Under the pieces are notes generated by a model. That model saw nothing but the letters and a program-made list of their open reading frames with translations, was not told the DNA's origin and did no database searches. Positions 7,552-15,656 of a stretch of 46,787 nucleotides of DNA are shown here, in pieces. The DNA is from Flavobacterium ranwuense. Lineage in GTDB: Bacteria > Bacteroidota > Bacteroidia > Flavobacteriales > Flavobacteriaceae. Location of the stretch: positions 1-46,787 of the forward strand of contig NZ_SMLH01000013.1 in assembly GCF_004349315.1 (NCBI RefSeq), read 5' to 3'. How positions within the stretch are numbered: the stretch's first letter is position 1; each line of letters begins with the position of its first letter. Both the position numbers and the translations under genes were made by a program.

Positions 7552-9575
7552 TGAAGAAACTACTATTACTTATTGCTTTTTTGGCTTTTGCCAATGGGAA
7601 TGCCCAAATTCTTGATCCTGCAAAATGGACTACCAAAATAGAAAAAAAATCAGAGAATAATTATATCCTTACTTTCAATGCTGTCATAGAAAATGATTGG
7701 CATTTGTATTCCCAATTTACTCCAGACGGCGGGCCGTTACCACTGGAAATCATTTTTAAAAATCAAAAAGGAAACTTTAACTTAGTTGGTAAAGCCAAAG
7801 AAAGTAAAACGAGAACTGCCTTTAATGATATATTTGAAGTTAACGAAACGTTCTTCGAAAAGAAAGCTCAAATCCAACAAGAAATTACAATAACAAACTC
7901 GAAGCTTACTGAAATTAAAGTAGATTTTAATTATCAGGTTTGTAAGGAAGTTTGTATCAATGTAGAGAAAAATTTCACGTTCACAATTCCTGCGGTATCA
8001 AAAAAAACAGCAATAGTAGCAACTGATTTAACTCAAATAGATTCAGCAAAAGTTGACACTGTAGTTTCGCAAACTGGAACAGCTGAAGAGCAAGTTAGTA
8101 CTCCTGAAAAAGTGGTTCCTATTGATTCTAAACCTTCAAAACAAAGAGGATTGTGGTCTATTTTCTTCATCGCTTTTTTATCTGGATTTGCCGCATTGCT
8201 TACGCCTTGTGTCTTTCCGATGATCCCTATGACAGTAAGTTTCTTTACGAAACAAAGTAAAACAAAAGCAAAAGGGATTAGAAATGCCATTATTTATGGA
8301 ATTGCCATCATATTCATTTATGTAGTATTAGGATTTTTAGTGACTTGGATTTTTGGTGCCGATGCATTAAATGCGCTTTCAACTAACGTTTGGTTTAATA
8401 TTATTTTCTTTATTTTATTGGTTGTTTTTGCTGCCTCATTTTTGGGTGCTTTTGAAATTATGTTACCTAATTCATGGGCTAATAAAGTTGATAATCAAGC
8501 TGACAGAGGAGGAATAATTGGAATTTTATTCATGGCTTTGGCATTAGCGATTGTATCTTTTTCTTGTACAGGACCTATTGTAGGAACACTTTTAGTTGAA
8601 GCAGCTTCTAAAGGCGGAATCGCACCAATTGTTGGAATGTTTGGGTTTTCCTTGGCTTTAGCCTTGCCTTTTATGTTGTTTGCGATGTTCCCAGGTTGGT
8701 TGAATTCATTACCAAAATCCGGTGGATGGTTGAATACCGTTAAAGTAGTTTTAGGATTTTTAGAGTTGGCATTGGCATTCAAATTTTTATCGAATGCAGA
8801 TTTGGTATTGCAATTGCATTTCTTGGAAAGAGAAGTTTTCTTGGCAATTTGGATCGCTATTTTTGGAACGCTGGCATTTTACTTATTCGGAAAAATTACG
8901 CTTCCGCATGATAGTCCGATGAATCATATTTCAGTGGGAAGATTGTCTTTGGGTTTAGTAGTTTTGGCCTTTACAATATATTTGATTCCCGGAATTTGGG
9001 GAGCACCTTTAAAATTAATTTCCGGTTTCCCGCCACCAATGACCTATAGTGAAAGTCCATACGGTGTAGGAAACTCAAAAGGCGGATCGAATGCCTCAGC
9101 CCAAATTTTGCCGGAAGGCGCACATTTAGGGCCTCACGATCTTATAGCTTTTGAAGATTATGAAAAAGGATTGGCTTATGCCAAATCAGTAAACAAACCA
9201 ATTTTACTTGATTTCACAGGATATGCTTGTGTAAATTGCAGAAAGATGGAAGATTACGTTTGGTCTGATCCCGCTATTCTAAAAATATTGCAAGATGAAG
9301 TAGTTTTAATCTCCTTGTATGTGGATGATAAAAGAGAATTGCCAAAAAGTGAGCAATACGTATCCAAAGAAACGGGTAAAGAAATTGTAAGTGTTGGAAA
9401 CAAATGGAGTGATTTTCAAATCACAAGATACAAAGCTAATGCGCAACCGTATTACATCGTTTTAGATGTAGAAGAGAAAATGTTGTCGGATAAACCGGAA
9501 AGTTATAACTCAGATATCAATGCCTACAAAGGATGGTTAAGAGCAGGAATTGATAGATTTAAAAAGGCCAAATAA
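7551..9575 (+). CDS. dsbD: Thiol:disulfide interchange protein DsbD
   Basis: DsbD carries electrons from cytoplasmic thioredoxin across the inner membrane to periplasmic thiol proteins. All three modules are visible in 674 residues: a signal peptide and N-terminal periplasmic domain (about 20-150, with the Cys pair in QVCKEVC), a multi-helix membrane domain (about 200-480) with the redox cysteines in TPCVFPM and FSCTGP, and a C-terminal thioredoxin-like domain with C560-V-N-C563. The start overlaps the tilS stop. Grouping with pabB and tilS looks positional rather than functional. Confidence 0.93.
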   Translation: MKKLLLLIAFLAFANGNAQILDPAKWTTKIEKKSENNYILTFNAVIENDWHLYSQFTPDGGPLPLEIIFKNQKGNFNLVGKAKESKTRTAFNDIFEVNETFFEKKAQIQQEITITNSKLTEIKVDFNYQVCKEVCINVEKNFTFTIPAVSKKTAIVATDLTQIDSAKVDTVVSQTGTAEEQVSTPEKVVPIDSKPSKQRGLWSIFFIAFLSGFAALLTPCVFPMIPMTVSFFTKQSKTKAKGIRNAIIYGIAIIFIYVVLGFLVTWIFGADALNALSTNVWFNIIFFILLVVFAASFLGAFEIMLPNSWANKVDNQADRGGIIGILFMALALAIVSFSCTGPIVGTLLVEAASKGGIAPIVGMFGFSLALALPFMLFAMFPGWLNSLPKSGGWLNTVKVVLGFLELALAFKFLSNADLVLQLHFLEREVFLAIWIAIFGTLAFYLFGKITLPHDSPMNHISVGRLSLGLVVLAFTIYLIPGIWGAPLKLISGFPPPMTYSESPYGVGNSKGGSNASAQILPEGAHLGPHDLIAFEDYEKGLAYAKSVNKPILLDFTGYACVNCRKMEDYVWSDPAILKILQDEVVLISLYVDDKRELPKSEQYVSKETGKEIVSVGNKWSDFQITRYKANAQPYYIVLDVEEKMLSDKPESYNSDINAYKGWLRAGIDRFKKAK

Positions 9576-9610
9576 TACCTAGGGTCTGGACACAAATATT
9601 GAACCGAATA

Positions 9611-9676
9611 TTTAAACACGAATTGCACTAATTTCAACTAATCAATTATTGGAAATTAGTGCAATTCGTGTTTAAA
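9611..9676. repeat. Perfect 25-bp inverted repeat between convergent genes
   Basis: Arms at 9611-9635 and 9652-9676 are perfectly complementary over 25 bp, beginning TTTAAACACGAATTGCAC, around a 16-nt loop. The stem lies between dsbD (+) and the racemase gene (-) and would form in transcripts from either strand. It lacks a G/C-rich stem base with a T-run, so it is not a standard intrinsic terminator, though it could stop or process both transcripts. Confidence 0.9.
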
Positions 9677-9754
9677 CTTGTTACATATTGACCTATAAAA
9701 TCAATGTAAAGTCGCTTAAACTGTATCATTAACGGTAGCAAATAATACGGGCTT

Positions 9755-10828
9755 TTATTCGATTGTTTTTTCGATATAATCAGAATTTAAAAGATACAAT
9801 GCGCCCATATACCTTATTTTGAATGCGACTAAATCCCCAATTTTGTAGTTCTTTTTAGAATTTGAAATATCAATAACCAACATGTCAGAACTGGCGTCCA
9901 CAATAGTGATATCAGTATCGTCAGATTCGATGTATTGTGGCTGCATGTCTAATAAACCAATGTCTAAAATGGCTCTGAGTGAAGTAATTCCTAAATCAGT
10001 GACATCATTCATTGAAAAAGAATTTCCGGCTACATTCTCGCCTAATTCACCTGTTGGTGTATTTGGTTTTTCGGTGATTTCTATGATTTCAGCATATAAT
10101 TTGAAAACATCATTGTGCATTCCTTCGATGGTATTTCCTGTAAACAAATCTTTCCCAAAAAAGAGAGCTTCTCCTATTCGAAAATGATTGACAGCCATAG
10201 GTCGGGCGTTTTTAAGGATTAAAGGAATCGCAACGGAGGTTCCTCCGGAAACGAATGGAATACTGATGTTAAATTTAGCTTCGATTAATTGTTTGTATAA
10301 ACTCAACTGAATCAACTTATCCTGTGTAGGCATTACACCACTAAGACAATTAAGATTGGTTCCAATTCCAGATATTTCGATATTAGGCATTTTTAAAATA
10401 GTGCCATAAAATTCTATTAATTCCTCACCCATAACGCCTTCACGAAGATCACCCATTTCAATCATGATGATGATTTTATGAGTCTTGTTTTGTTTGACTG
10501 CTTCGTCCGAAAGTAATTGTATGGTATAGATTTCGGTGTTAAAACTAATGTCGGCATACCGCACAATACTCTCGATGCTTCGTTTTGCAGGAGGTTTAAT
10601 GTAAACGGTTTGAATTTCGGGATCCAGTCCTTTAATTTTCTTCAAGTTACTCACTCTGGAGTCGTGAATTTCCCGTACTCCTAAAGCGATGATTTCTTTA
10701 AGATAAATTTTATTTCCACACAATAGTTTTGAAACTACTCCCCATTTGATGTTTCTGGATTTAAATGTTTGGTCTAAAAATTGATAATTTTCCTGTAATT
10801 TTTTTCGATATAATTTTATGAAGGCCAT
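9755..10828 (-). CDS. Alanine/ornithine racemase-like fold-III PLP enzyme
   Basis: The 357-residue protein follows the alanine/ornithine racemase plan: an N-terminal fold-III TIM barrel with PLP lysine K34 in VVSKLLCGN, and a C-terminal beta domain ending IRYMGALYLLNSDYIEK. It retains EMGDLREGV and the VSGGTSVAIP phosphate-binding stretch typical of the ornithine-racemase branch rather than housekeeping Alr. It probably interconverts L and D forms of an amino acid; ornithine, alanine or another substrate cannot be told apart here. It is last in a minus-strand operon after a symporter and a GNAT gene, suggesting import and conversion of an amino acid. Confidence 0.85.
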   Translation of the reverse strand: MAFIKLYRKKLQENYQFLDQTFKSRNIKWGVVSKLLCGNKIYLKEIIALGVREIHDSRVSNLKKIKGLDPEIQTVYIKPPAKRSIESIVRYADISFNTEIYTIQLLSDEAVKQNKTHKIIIMIEMGDLREGVMGEELIEFYGTILKMPNIEISGIGTNLNCLSGVMPTQDKLIQLSLYKQLIEAKFNISIPFVSGGTSVAIPLILKNARPMAVNHFRIGEALFFGKDLFTGNTIEGMHNDVFKLYAEIIEITEKPNTPTGELGENVAGNSFSMNDVTDLGITSLRAILDIGLLDMQPQYIESDDTDITIVDASSDMLVIDISNSKKNYKIGDLVAFKIRYMGALYLLNSDYIEKTIE

Positions 10829-10864
10829 TTTTGATAATTTAAAACAAGTTATTTGAAGACAGAA

Positions 10865-11299
10865 TTATTTAGTCAGTCTCATTTCCAGGTATTTATTGGT
10901 AAAACCTAAATTTTCGTATAGTTTTTTTGCCGGATTATCAGGTTCTACATGCAATGCAATATTCCCTTCGGTAATGGATATGGCCTTTTGCATCAATTGT
11001 TTTCCAAAACCCTTGCCACGTTGGCTATTGTCAACAGCGATATAAACCAAAATATTTTCTGGAATGTAATCTTTCATTCCGGTGTTGTTTAAAACGACAA
11101 CGCCTACAATTTTTTGATCGTCTATTCCCACTATAATATTCCCTCCTTTGGCAGGATTCATGACATAATTAATACATTTTTGAATGTCTTCAATGGTATC
11201 GCCATATTGTTCTAAATGGGTATAAAGGAATAGTGCTACAATTTGATTGGTATAAATTGTATCTTCTCCAGTAGTAGCATTAATTTGTTTGAATTCCAT
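10865..11299 (-). CDS. GNAT family N-acetyltransferase
   Basis: The 144-residue protein has the acetyl-CoA-binding motif A (IAVDNSQRGKGFGKQLMQKA) and the motif B end NPAKKLYENLGF, so it is a single-domain GNAT acetyltransferase. Substrate is unknown. Its start overlaps the end of the symporter gene by 20 bp and its stop lies 36 nt before the racemase start, so the three genes are almost certainly cotranscribed. The context suggests acetylation of the imported or racemised amino acid, an inference only. Confidence 0.88.
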   Translation of the reverse strand: MEFKQINATTGEDTIYTNQIVALFLYTHLEQYGDTIEDIQKCINYVMNPAKGGNIIVGIDDQKIVGVVVLNNTGMKDYIPENILVYIAVDNSQRGKGFGKQLMQKAISITEGNIALHVEPDNPAKKLYENLGFTNKYLEMRLTK

Positions 11300-12752
11300 T
11301 TTGTCTTTCTTTTTTGTTATAGTGATAAAGTGATATTGTAACGAATAAAATAAGTGAAATGCTTATTCCATAGAGGTTTGCATCTAAATGTTCCGGCAGT
11401 TTTATTCCTAAAGGTAGTTTATTCTCCGTAACAATTAGCAGGATTGTGGTTGCACCCCCAAAAAGCATACTCCAAAAAGCAGCTATTGGATGGCTTTTTT
11501 TCCAAAACAAAGCGCCTATTACCGGAACAAACAACCCTGAAACCATAAAGGCATAGGAGTAAAGCATCAGTTCTAATACATTTTGCATTTGAGAAGCTAT
11601 TAAAATAGCAAGAAAACCAACGATCAAGGTGACCATTTGTGAAAGTCGGAGTTCTTTTTTATGACTTAATTCTTTTTTAGAAAATTTAGCAATAATATCG
11701 GTAACAATATTTCCCGAAGCCGCCATTAAGCAACTGTCGGCAGTAGAAAGTATGGCCGAAAAATAGGAAGAAAGCATTAGTCCCATTAATCCTACAGGAA
11801 GTATGGTTGCCAGTAAAATAGGCAATCCCATTTCGCTGTCCATAGTAGCTGCATCAGTAATGCCGTCAAACATTCCTTTGGTTGCCGCCACTTTAGCTAG
11901 CATTCCCAAAATAACTCCCATAAATGCCATTATTGGCCATTCAAAAACACCTGCAATCAACCATGCTTTTTTAGCTTCTTTCTCCCCTTTGCTCGCATAA
12001 ATTCGCTGGTATAAAGTCATTCCTACAAACCAAATGGGTATAATGGTTATGGACCAATTTAAAATCTGATACCATTTCACATTGGTCAGCGACAAATATT
12101 CAGGTGATAATGTAGCTTTGATCGCGTCATAACCTCCAACGGCATTGTAGGCAACTGGAATTCCTATGAAAACCAATCCGCCAATCAGGACTAACCATTG
12201 GATTGTATCGGTATATATAACGGCTTTTAATCCTCCAATAGCGGTGTAGATTACCGCTATAAGTCCCATGACAATTAGTGCTGTTTGTAAATTAAGTCCT
12301 TCTATGGTTGCCGAAGCTAATTTGGCTCCAGCCAAAACCTGAGAACTTGTAAATCCGATATATCCAATAGCCGAAATAATTCCGGCCAGCAGCGCGACTT
12401 TAGCGTTATAAAAATGATCAAATATTTGCGGAAAAGTGAAAAACTTGTATTTATGTCCTAACGCACTTACTTTTGGAATAAGAAAAACGGCACTGAGCCA
12501 AGCGCCAAGCAGTCCGGTAAATAGCATCCAAGAGCCTGATATCCCCATCGTAAAACCAAGTCCGCCTAATCCTATTGAGAATCCACCGCCAACATCTGTG
12601 GCTACGACGGATAAACCAATGTGCCAGCTGCTCATATTTCGGCCACTTACATAAAAATCTTCTGCGGTTTTATTTTTGTTAAAAAAATAAACGCCAACTC
12701 CTAACATAGCCAGCATATAAACAACAAAGATTGCATAATCTATTATGTGCAT
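11280..12752 (-). CDS. Sodium:solute symporter (SSS family)
   Basis: This is a 490-residue inner-membrane transporter of the sodium:solute symporter family (the PutP, PanF and SGLT group), which couples Na+ entry to uptake of an amino acid, vitamin or sugar. The N-terminus is diagnostic: a first membrane helix, then NKNKTAEDFYVSGRNMSSW, and conserved Gly-rich helices (DVGGGFSIGLGGLG). About 13 membrane segments are apparent. It heads the operon with GNAT and the racemase-like gene, so an amino acid substrate is likely but unproved. Confidence 0.92.
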   Translation of the reverse strand: MHIIDYAIFVVYMLAMLGVGVYFFNKNKTAEDFYVSGRNMSSWHIGLSVVATDVGGGFSIGLGGLGFTMGISGSWMLFTGLLGAWLSAVFLIPKVSALGHKYKFFTFPQIFDHFYNAKVALLAGIISAIGYIGFTSSQVLAGAKLASATIEGLNLQTALIVMGLIAVIYTAIGGLKAVIYTDTIQWLVLIGGLVFIGIPVAYNAVGGYDAIKATLSPEYLSLTNVKWYQILNWSITIIPIWFVGMTLYQRIYASKGEKEAKKAWLIAGVFEWPIMAFMGVILGMLAKVAATKGMFDGITDAATMDSEMGLPILLATILPVGLMGLMLSSYFSAILSTADSCLMAASGNIVTDIIAKFSKKELSHKKELRLSQMVTLIVGFLAILIASQMQNVLELMLYSYAFMVSGLFVPVIGALFWKKSHPIAAFWSMLFGGATTILLIVTENKLPLGIKLPEHLDANLYGISISLILFVTISLYHYNKKERQNGIQTN

Positions 12753-13388
12753 ATTTTTAATTTTCGATTATTTATTAGCCTGTAAATGGAATTTTTCCAA
12801 AAGGCAAAAGATGCAGTAAACTGCAAAAAAGATGATTTTTTCAGAATGATTTCTGAAATCAAGGAATCTTTATTTTGGATTAAAAGTTCACAAAAAGAGA
12901 CTTTATTAATCGCAAAAAAAATAATTTGGTATTTTACAAATGTAAGGTAAATTTATCCAAAAAGCCCCCTTAAAGTGTAGATATAGTCTTTTCCATAAAG
13001 AAATCAAGGGCTTTTTCTAAGCATTTTAGCAGTAAAATAAAAGCAAAAAATAATATTAACAACCTGTAAATCATGTCATTAGGATATAAATATTGTTTTT
13101 ATTTTTGTATCATAAAGTTAAAATAATCTTTTTGTCAAAAAAAGGGCATGTAAATTTAAAAAGGCACTATTTGAAGTTTCTGAGATGAAAATTAACATCA
13201 AATATTGTATCATTGAATTCATTTTTTAGAAGAACAATAATCATAAAATACTATTTGATTGTTTAAAGACTTTTTTTATTTTTTTACAAATCATGGTTCA
13301 TGCTTTGTAAAAAAAAATAAAAAAATTAAGAAGACTATATTAGGTAAGATTTTTTACCTTTAAAAACTATTTAAATTCAATAAATTTC
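12753..13388. other. Long AT-rich intergenic region between divergent genes
   Basis: The 636 bp contain no supportable gene. On the symporter side are two small hairpins: TGCAGT-AA-ACTGCA (12812-12825) and TTCAGAA-TGAT-TTCTGAA (12840-12857). Near the hydrolase side lies a long A/T hairpin with a CATG-GTT-CATG tip (13271-13325). Control sites for both flanking genes are expected here, but no consensus promoter is convincing; TACCTTTA at 13353-13360 is a 7/8 match to the -7 box. Confidence 0.5.
13271..13325. promoter_or_regulatory. Long A/T hairpin upstream of hydrolase gene
   Basis: Left arm T7-A-T7-ACAAA (13271-13290) pairs with TTTGT-A9-T-A7 (13304-13325). The loop itself pairs CATG with CATG around GTT. 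It ends 63 nt before the hydrolase ATG. It could be an upstream regulatory element or a transcription stop; no partner protein can be named. Confidence 0.5.
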
Positions 13389-15236
13389 ATGAAAAAACTA
13401 TTAAGTATTTCTCTTTTTTGTATTGGTACAATTCTGTTTGCCCAAGACAATAAAACAAATTATGTATCTGATAACTATACCAAGAAGGAAGTGCATATTA
13501 AAATGCGTGACGGTGCAGAATTATTTACTTCTATCTACACTCCAAAAGATGTTTCTAAAAAATATCCAATTATAATGCAAAGAACGCCTTATAATTCGGG
13601 TCCTTATGGAGAAAATCAGTTCAAGAAAAGTATTTCTCCCAGTGAAACCATGATGAAAGAGGGATATATTGTGGTGTATCAAGATGTTCGTGGCAGGTTC
13701 ATGAGTGATGGTTTATATGACAATATGCGTGGTTTTATTCCAAATAAAAAAGAAAAAAAAGATACTGATGAAGCTTCGGATACGTATGATACGATTGACT
13801 GGCTGGTTAAAAATGTGGCTCATAATAACGGGAATGTTGGAACTTGGGGGATATCGTATCCCGGTTTTTACGCTACGTATTCCTTGTTGAGTAATCATCC
13901 CGCATTGAAAGCAGTTTCGCCTCAGGCTTGTATTGCTGATTTCTTTTTTGATGACTTTCATCATAATGGAGCATATTTGTTGAGCTATTGGAAAGTAACT
14001 CCATTATTTGGTCCTCAAAAAACAAAACGTACTACGGAACCTTGGTATAAATTCACGAATACGGGAACTAATGATGATTACCAGTTTTTCTTGGATGCAG
14101 GACCATTATCTAATTTAGACAAGTATTATGGTAAAGAAGATGAATTTTGGCAGCAGCTGAAAGACCATTCCAGTTATGATGATTTTTGGCAAAAACGTGG
14201 AATTTTGCAACATTTAAAAAATATAAAACCAGCTGTAATGACAGTAGGAGGTTGGTTTGATGCAGAAGATTTATACGGTCCTTTAAATACATATAGCACA
14301 ATTGAAAAGAGCAGCAAAAATTACAACACAATCGTTATGGGACCTTGGAGCCATGGAGATTGGGCTAGAAATTCAGCAAAACAAGTGATTGGTAATATTA
14401 ATTTTGGCGACAGTATTTCCGGATTTTATCAAAAAAATATAGAAGCAAATTTCTTCCGTCATTTCTTAAAAAATAATGGGAAAGGTGAAAACAAATTACC
14501 TGAAGCCTATGTTTTTGATACTGGTAGAAAAGAGTGGCAGACTTTTGCGGTTTGGCCTCCACAAAATACGGCAAAGCAAGATTTCTTTTTGCAAGATAAC
14601 CGATTGTCAAAAATTGCAAAGAAGAATTTTGCCTTTGAAGAATTTATCAGTGATCCTAAAAAACCGGTTCCTTATTCTGAGGATATCAAACAACAAGGGC
14701 TTACGCCAAGAAAATACATGACCGATGATCAGCGTTTTGCTGCGAGACGTCCTGATGTGTTAGTTTTTGAAACAGAGGTTTTGAATGAGGACACTACTTT
14801 GGCGGGAGAAATCTTGGCTAAATTGCAAGTTTCGACTACAGGAACTGATGCGGACTGGATTGTTAAAGTGATTGACGTTTTCCCGAATGATGAACCGGAG
14901 ACAAAAGAAGTTGCTCCTTATTTAAAGATGAGTAATTACCATATGATGGTACGTAGTGAGGTAATGAGAGGGCGTTTTAGAAATAGTTTCTCAAAACCGG
15001 AACCTTTTGTTGCCAATGAGAAAACGGCAGTAAATATCAAATTGCAAGATGTTTTTCATACGTTTAAAAAAGGACACAAAATTCAGATTCAAGTTCAAAG
15101 CACATGGTTTCCGTTTATTGATTTGAATCCGCAAACGTTTGTAGACAATATATTCTATGCAAAACTAGAGGATTTTAAAAAACAAACGCATAGAATTTAT
15201 AATGATTCAAAAATTGAGTTTACAGTTTTAAAATAA
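13389..15236 (+). CDS. Secreted CocE/NonD family hydrolase (X-Pro dipeptidyl-peptidase/alpha-amino-acid ester hydrolase type)
   Basis: The 615-residue exported serine hydrolase has a signal peptide (about residues 1-18, ending LFAQ). The alpha/beta-hydrolase domain carries nucleophile S156 in GISYPG and a catalytic His, probably H322 in GPWSHGDW, with Asp near DAEDLYGP. Tyr in RTPYNSG is the usual oxyanion residue. A C-terminal jelly-roll beta domain (about 400-615) follows, as in cocaine esterase, alpha-amino-acid ester hydrolases and glutaryl-7-ACA acylases. It probably cleaves ester or amide bonds of amino-acid or peptide-like substrates outside the inner membrane; specificity cannot be read. 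It is monocistronic with a strong terminator. Confidence 0.92.
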   Translation: MKKLLSISLFCIGTILFAQDNKTNYVSDNYTKKEVHIKMRDGAELFTSIYTPKDVSKKYPIIMQRTPYNSGPYGENQFKKSISPSETMMKEGYIVVYQDVRGRFMSDGLYDNMRGFIPNKKEKKDTDEASDTYDTIDWLVKNVAHNNGNVGTWGISYPGFYATYSLLSNHPALKAVSPQACIADFFFDDFHHNGAYLLSYWKVTPLFGPQKTKRTTEPWYKFTNTGTNDDYQFFLDAGPLSNLDKYYGKEDEFWQQLKDHSSYDDFWQKRGILQHLKNIKPAVMTVGGWFDAEDLYGPLNTYSTIEKSSKNYNTIVMGPWSHGDWARNSAKQVIGNINFGDSISGFYQKNIEANFFRHFLKNNGKGENKLPEAYVFDTGRKEWQTFAVWPPQNTAKQDFFLQDNRLSKIAKKNFAFEEFISDPKKPVPYSEDIKQQGLTPRKYMTDDQRFAARRPDVLVFETEVLNEDTTLAGEILAKLQVSTTGTDADWIVKVIDVFPNDEPETKEVAPYLKMSNYHMMVRSEVMRGRFRNSFSKPEPFVANEKTAVNIKLQDVFHTFKKGHKIQIQVQSTWFPFIDLNPQTFVDNIFYAKLEDFKKQTHRIYNDSKIEFTVLK

Positions 15237-15270
15237 AGACAAAAAGGTAATACAAATATCAAAACCCAAA

Positions 15271-15300
15271 AGAGGCTGTCCGTAAAGACAGCCTCTTTTT
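15271..15300 (+). terminator. Terminator of the CocE/NonD hydrolase gene
   Basis: AGAGGCTGTC (15271-15280) pairs perfectly with GACAGCCTCT (15287-15296) around a 6-nt loop and is followed by a T run. Confidence 0.93.
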
Positions 15301-15572
15301 ATTTATAAATTCTAAACAGATTATCTTTTAATTGGTTTCATGAAATTTTAATAATTAAAATAGAAAATAGCGTTAAAAAGGCAATATTTTTTTAAGTAAT
15401 TTTTTTTATTTCTTCTGAAAAAATATAAAATATGTAGTTGGTAGTTTTTTTTATCCCTTTAATCGAAAATGTATTAAAAATTGGATTAATGTATTCTTAA
15501 TTACATAAATTAGTATTTAAGTTTTTGAAAATTAGACAATTGTAATGATGTTTTTTATTGAAAAGACTTAAG

Positions 15573-15596
15573 TCAATAGAGATCTTATTCTATTGA
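15573..15596. promoter_or_regulatory. Dyad-symmetric site upstream of the T9SS protein gene
   Basis: TCAATAGA and its exact complement TCTATTGA are separated by 8 nt. The 24-bp layout is that of a dimeric regulator site. The regulator is unknown and chance occurrence in AT-rich DNA cannot be excluded. Confidence 0.4.
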
Positions 15597-15656
15597 TTCT
15601 GCATTTTATAGTTTGACATATAGTATTCGTTATTTTATTATTTAAATTCAATTAAT

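Larger units (their letters stand above)
15237..15656. other. Intergenic region upstream of the T9SS protein gene
   Basis: After the hydrolase terminator (15271-15296) the region is AT-rich and without a supportable gene. It holds a dyad TCAATAGA-N8-TCTATTGA (15573-15596) about 60 bp before the next ATG. No TANNTTTG box at a good distance was found for the large secreted protein. Confidence 0.5.

Noticed and set aside
11280..11299. Overlap of symporter and GNAT genes as a sequencing error or fusion
   Set aside because: Both frames keep normal ends and lengths for their families; a 20-bp overlap is ordinary in operons.
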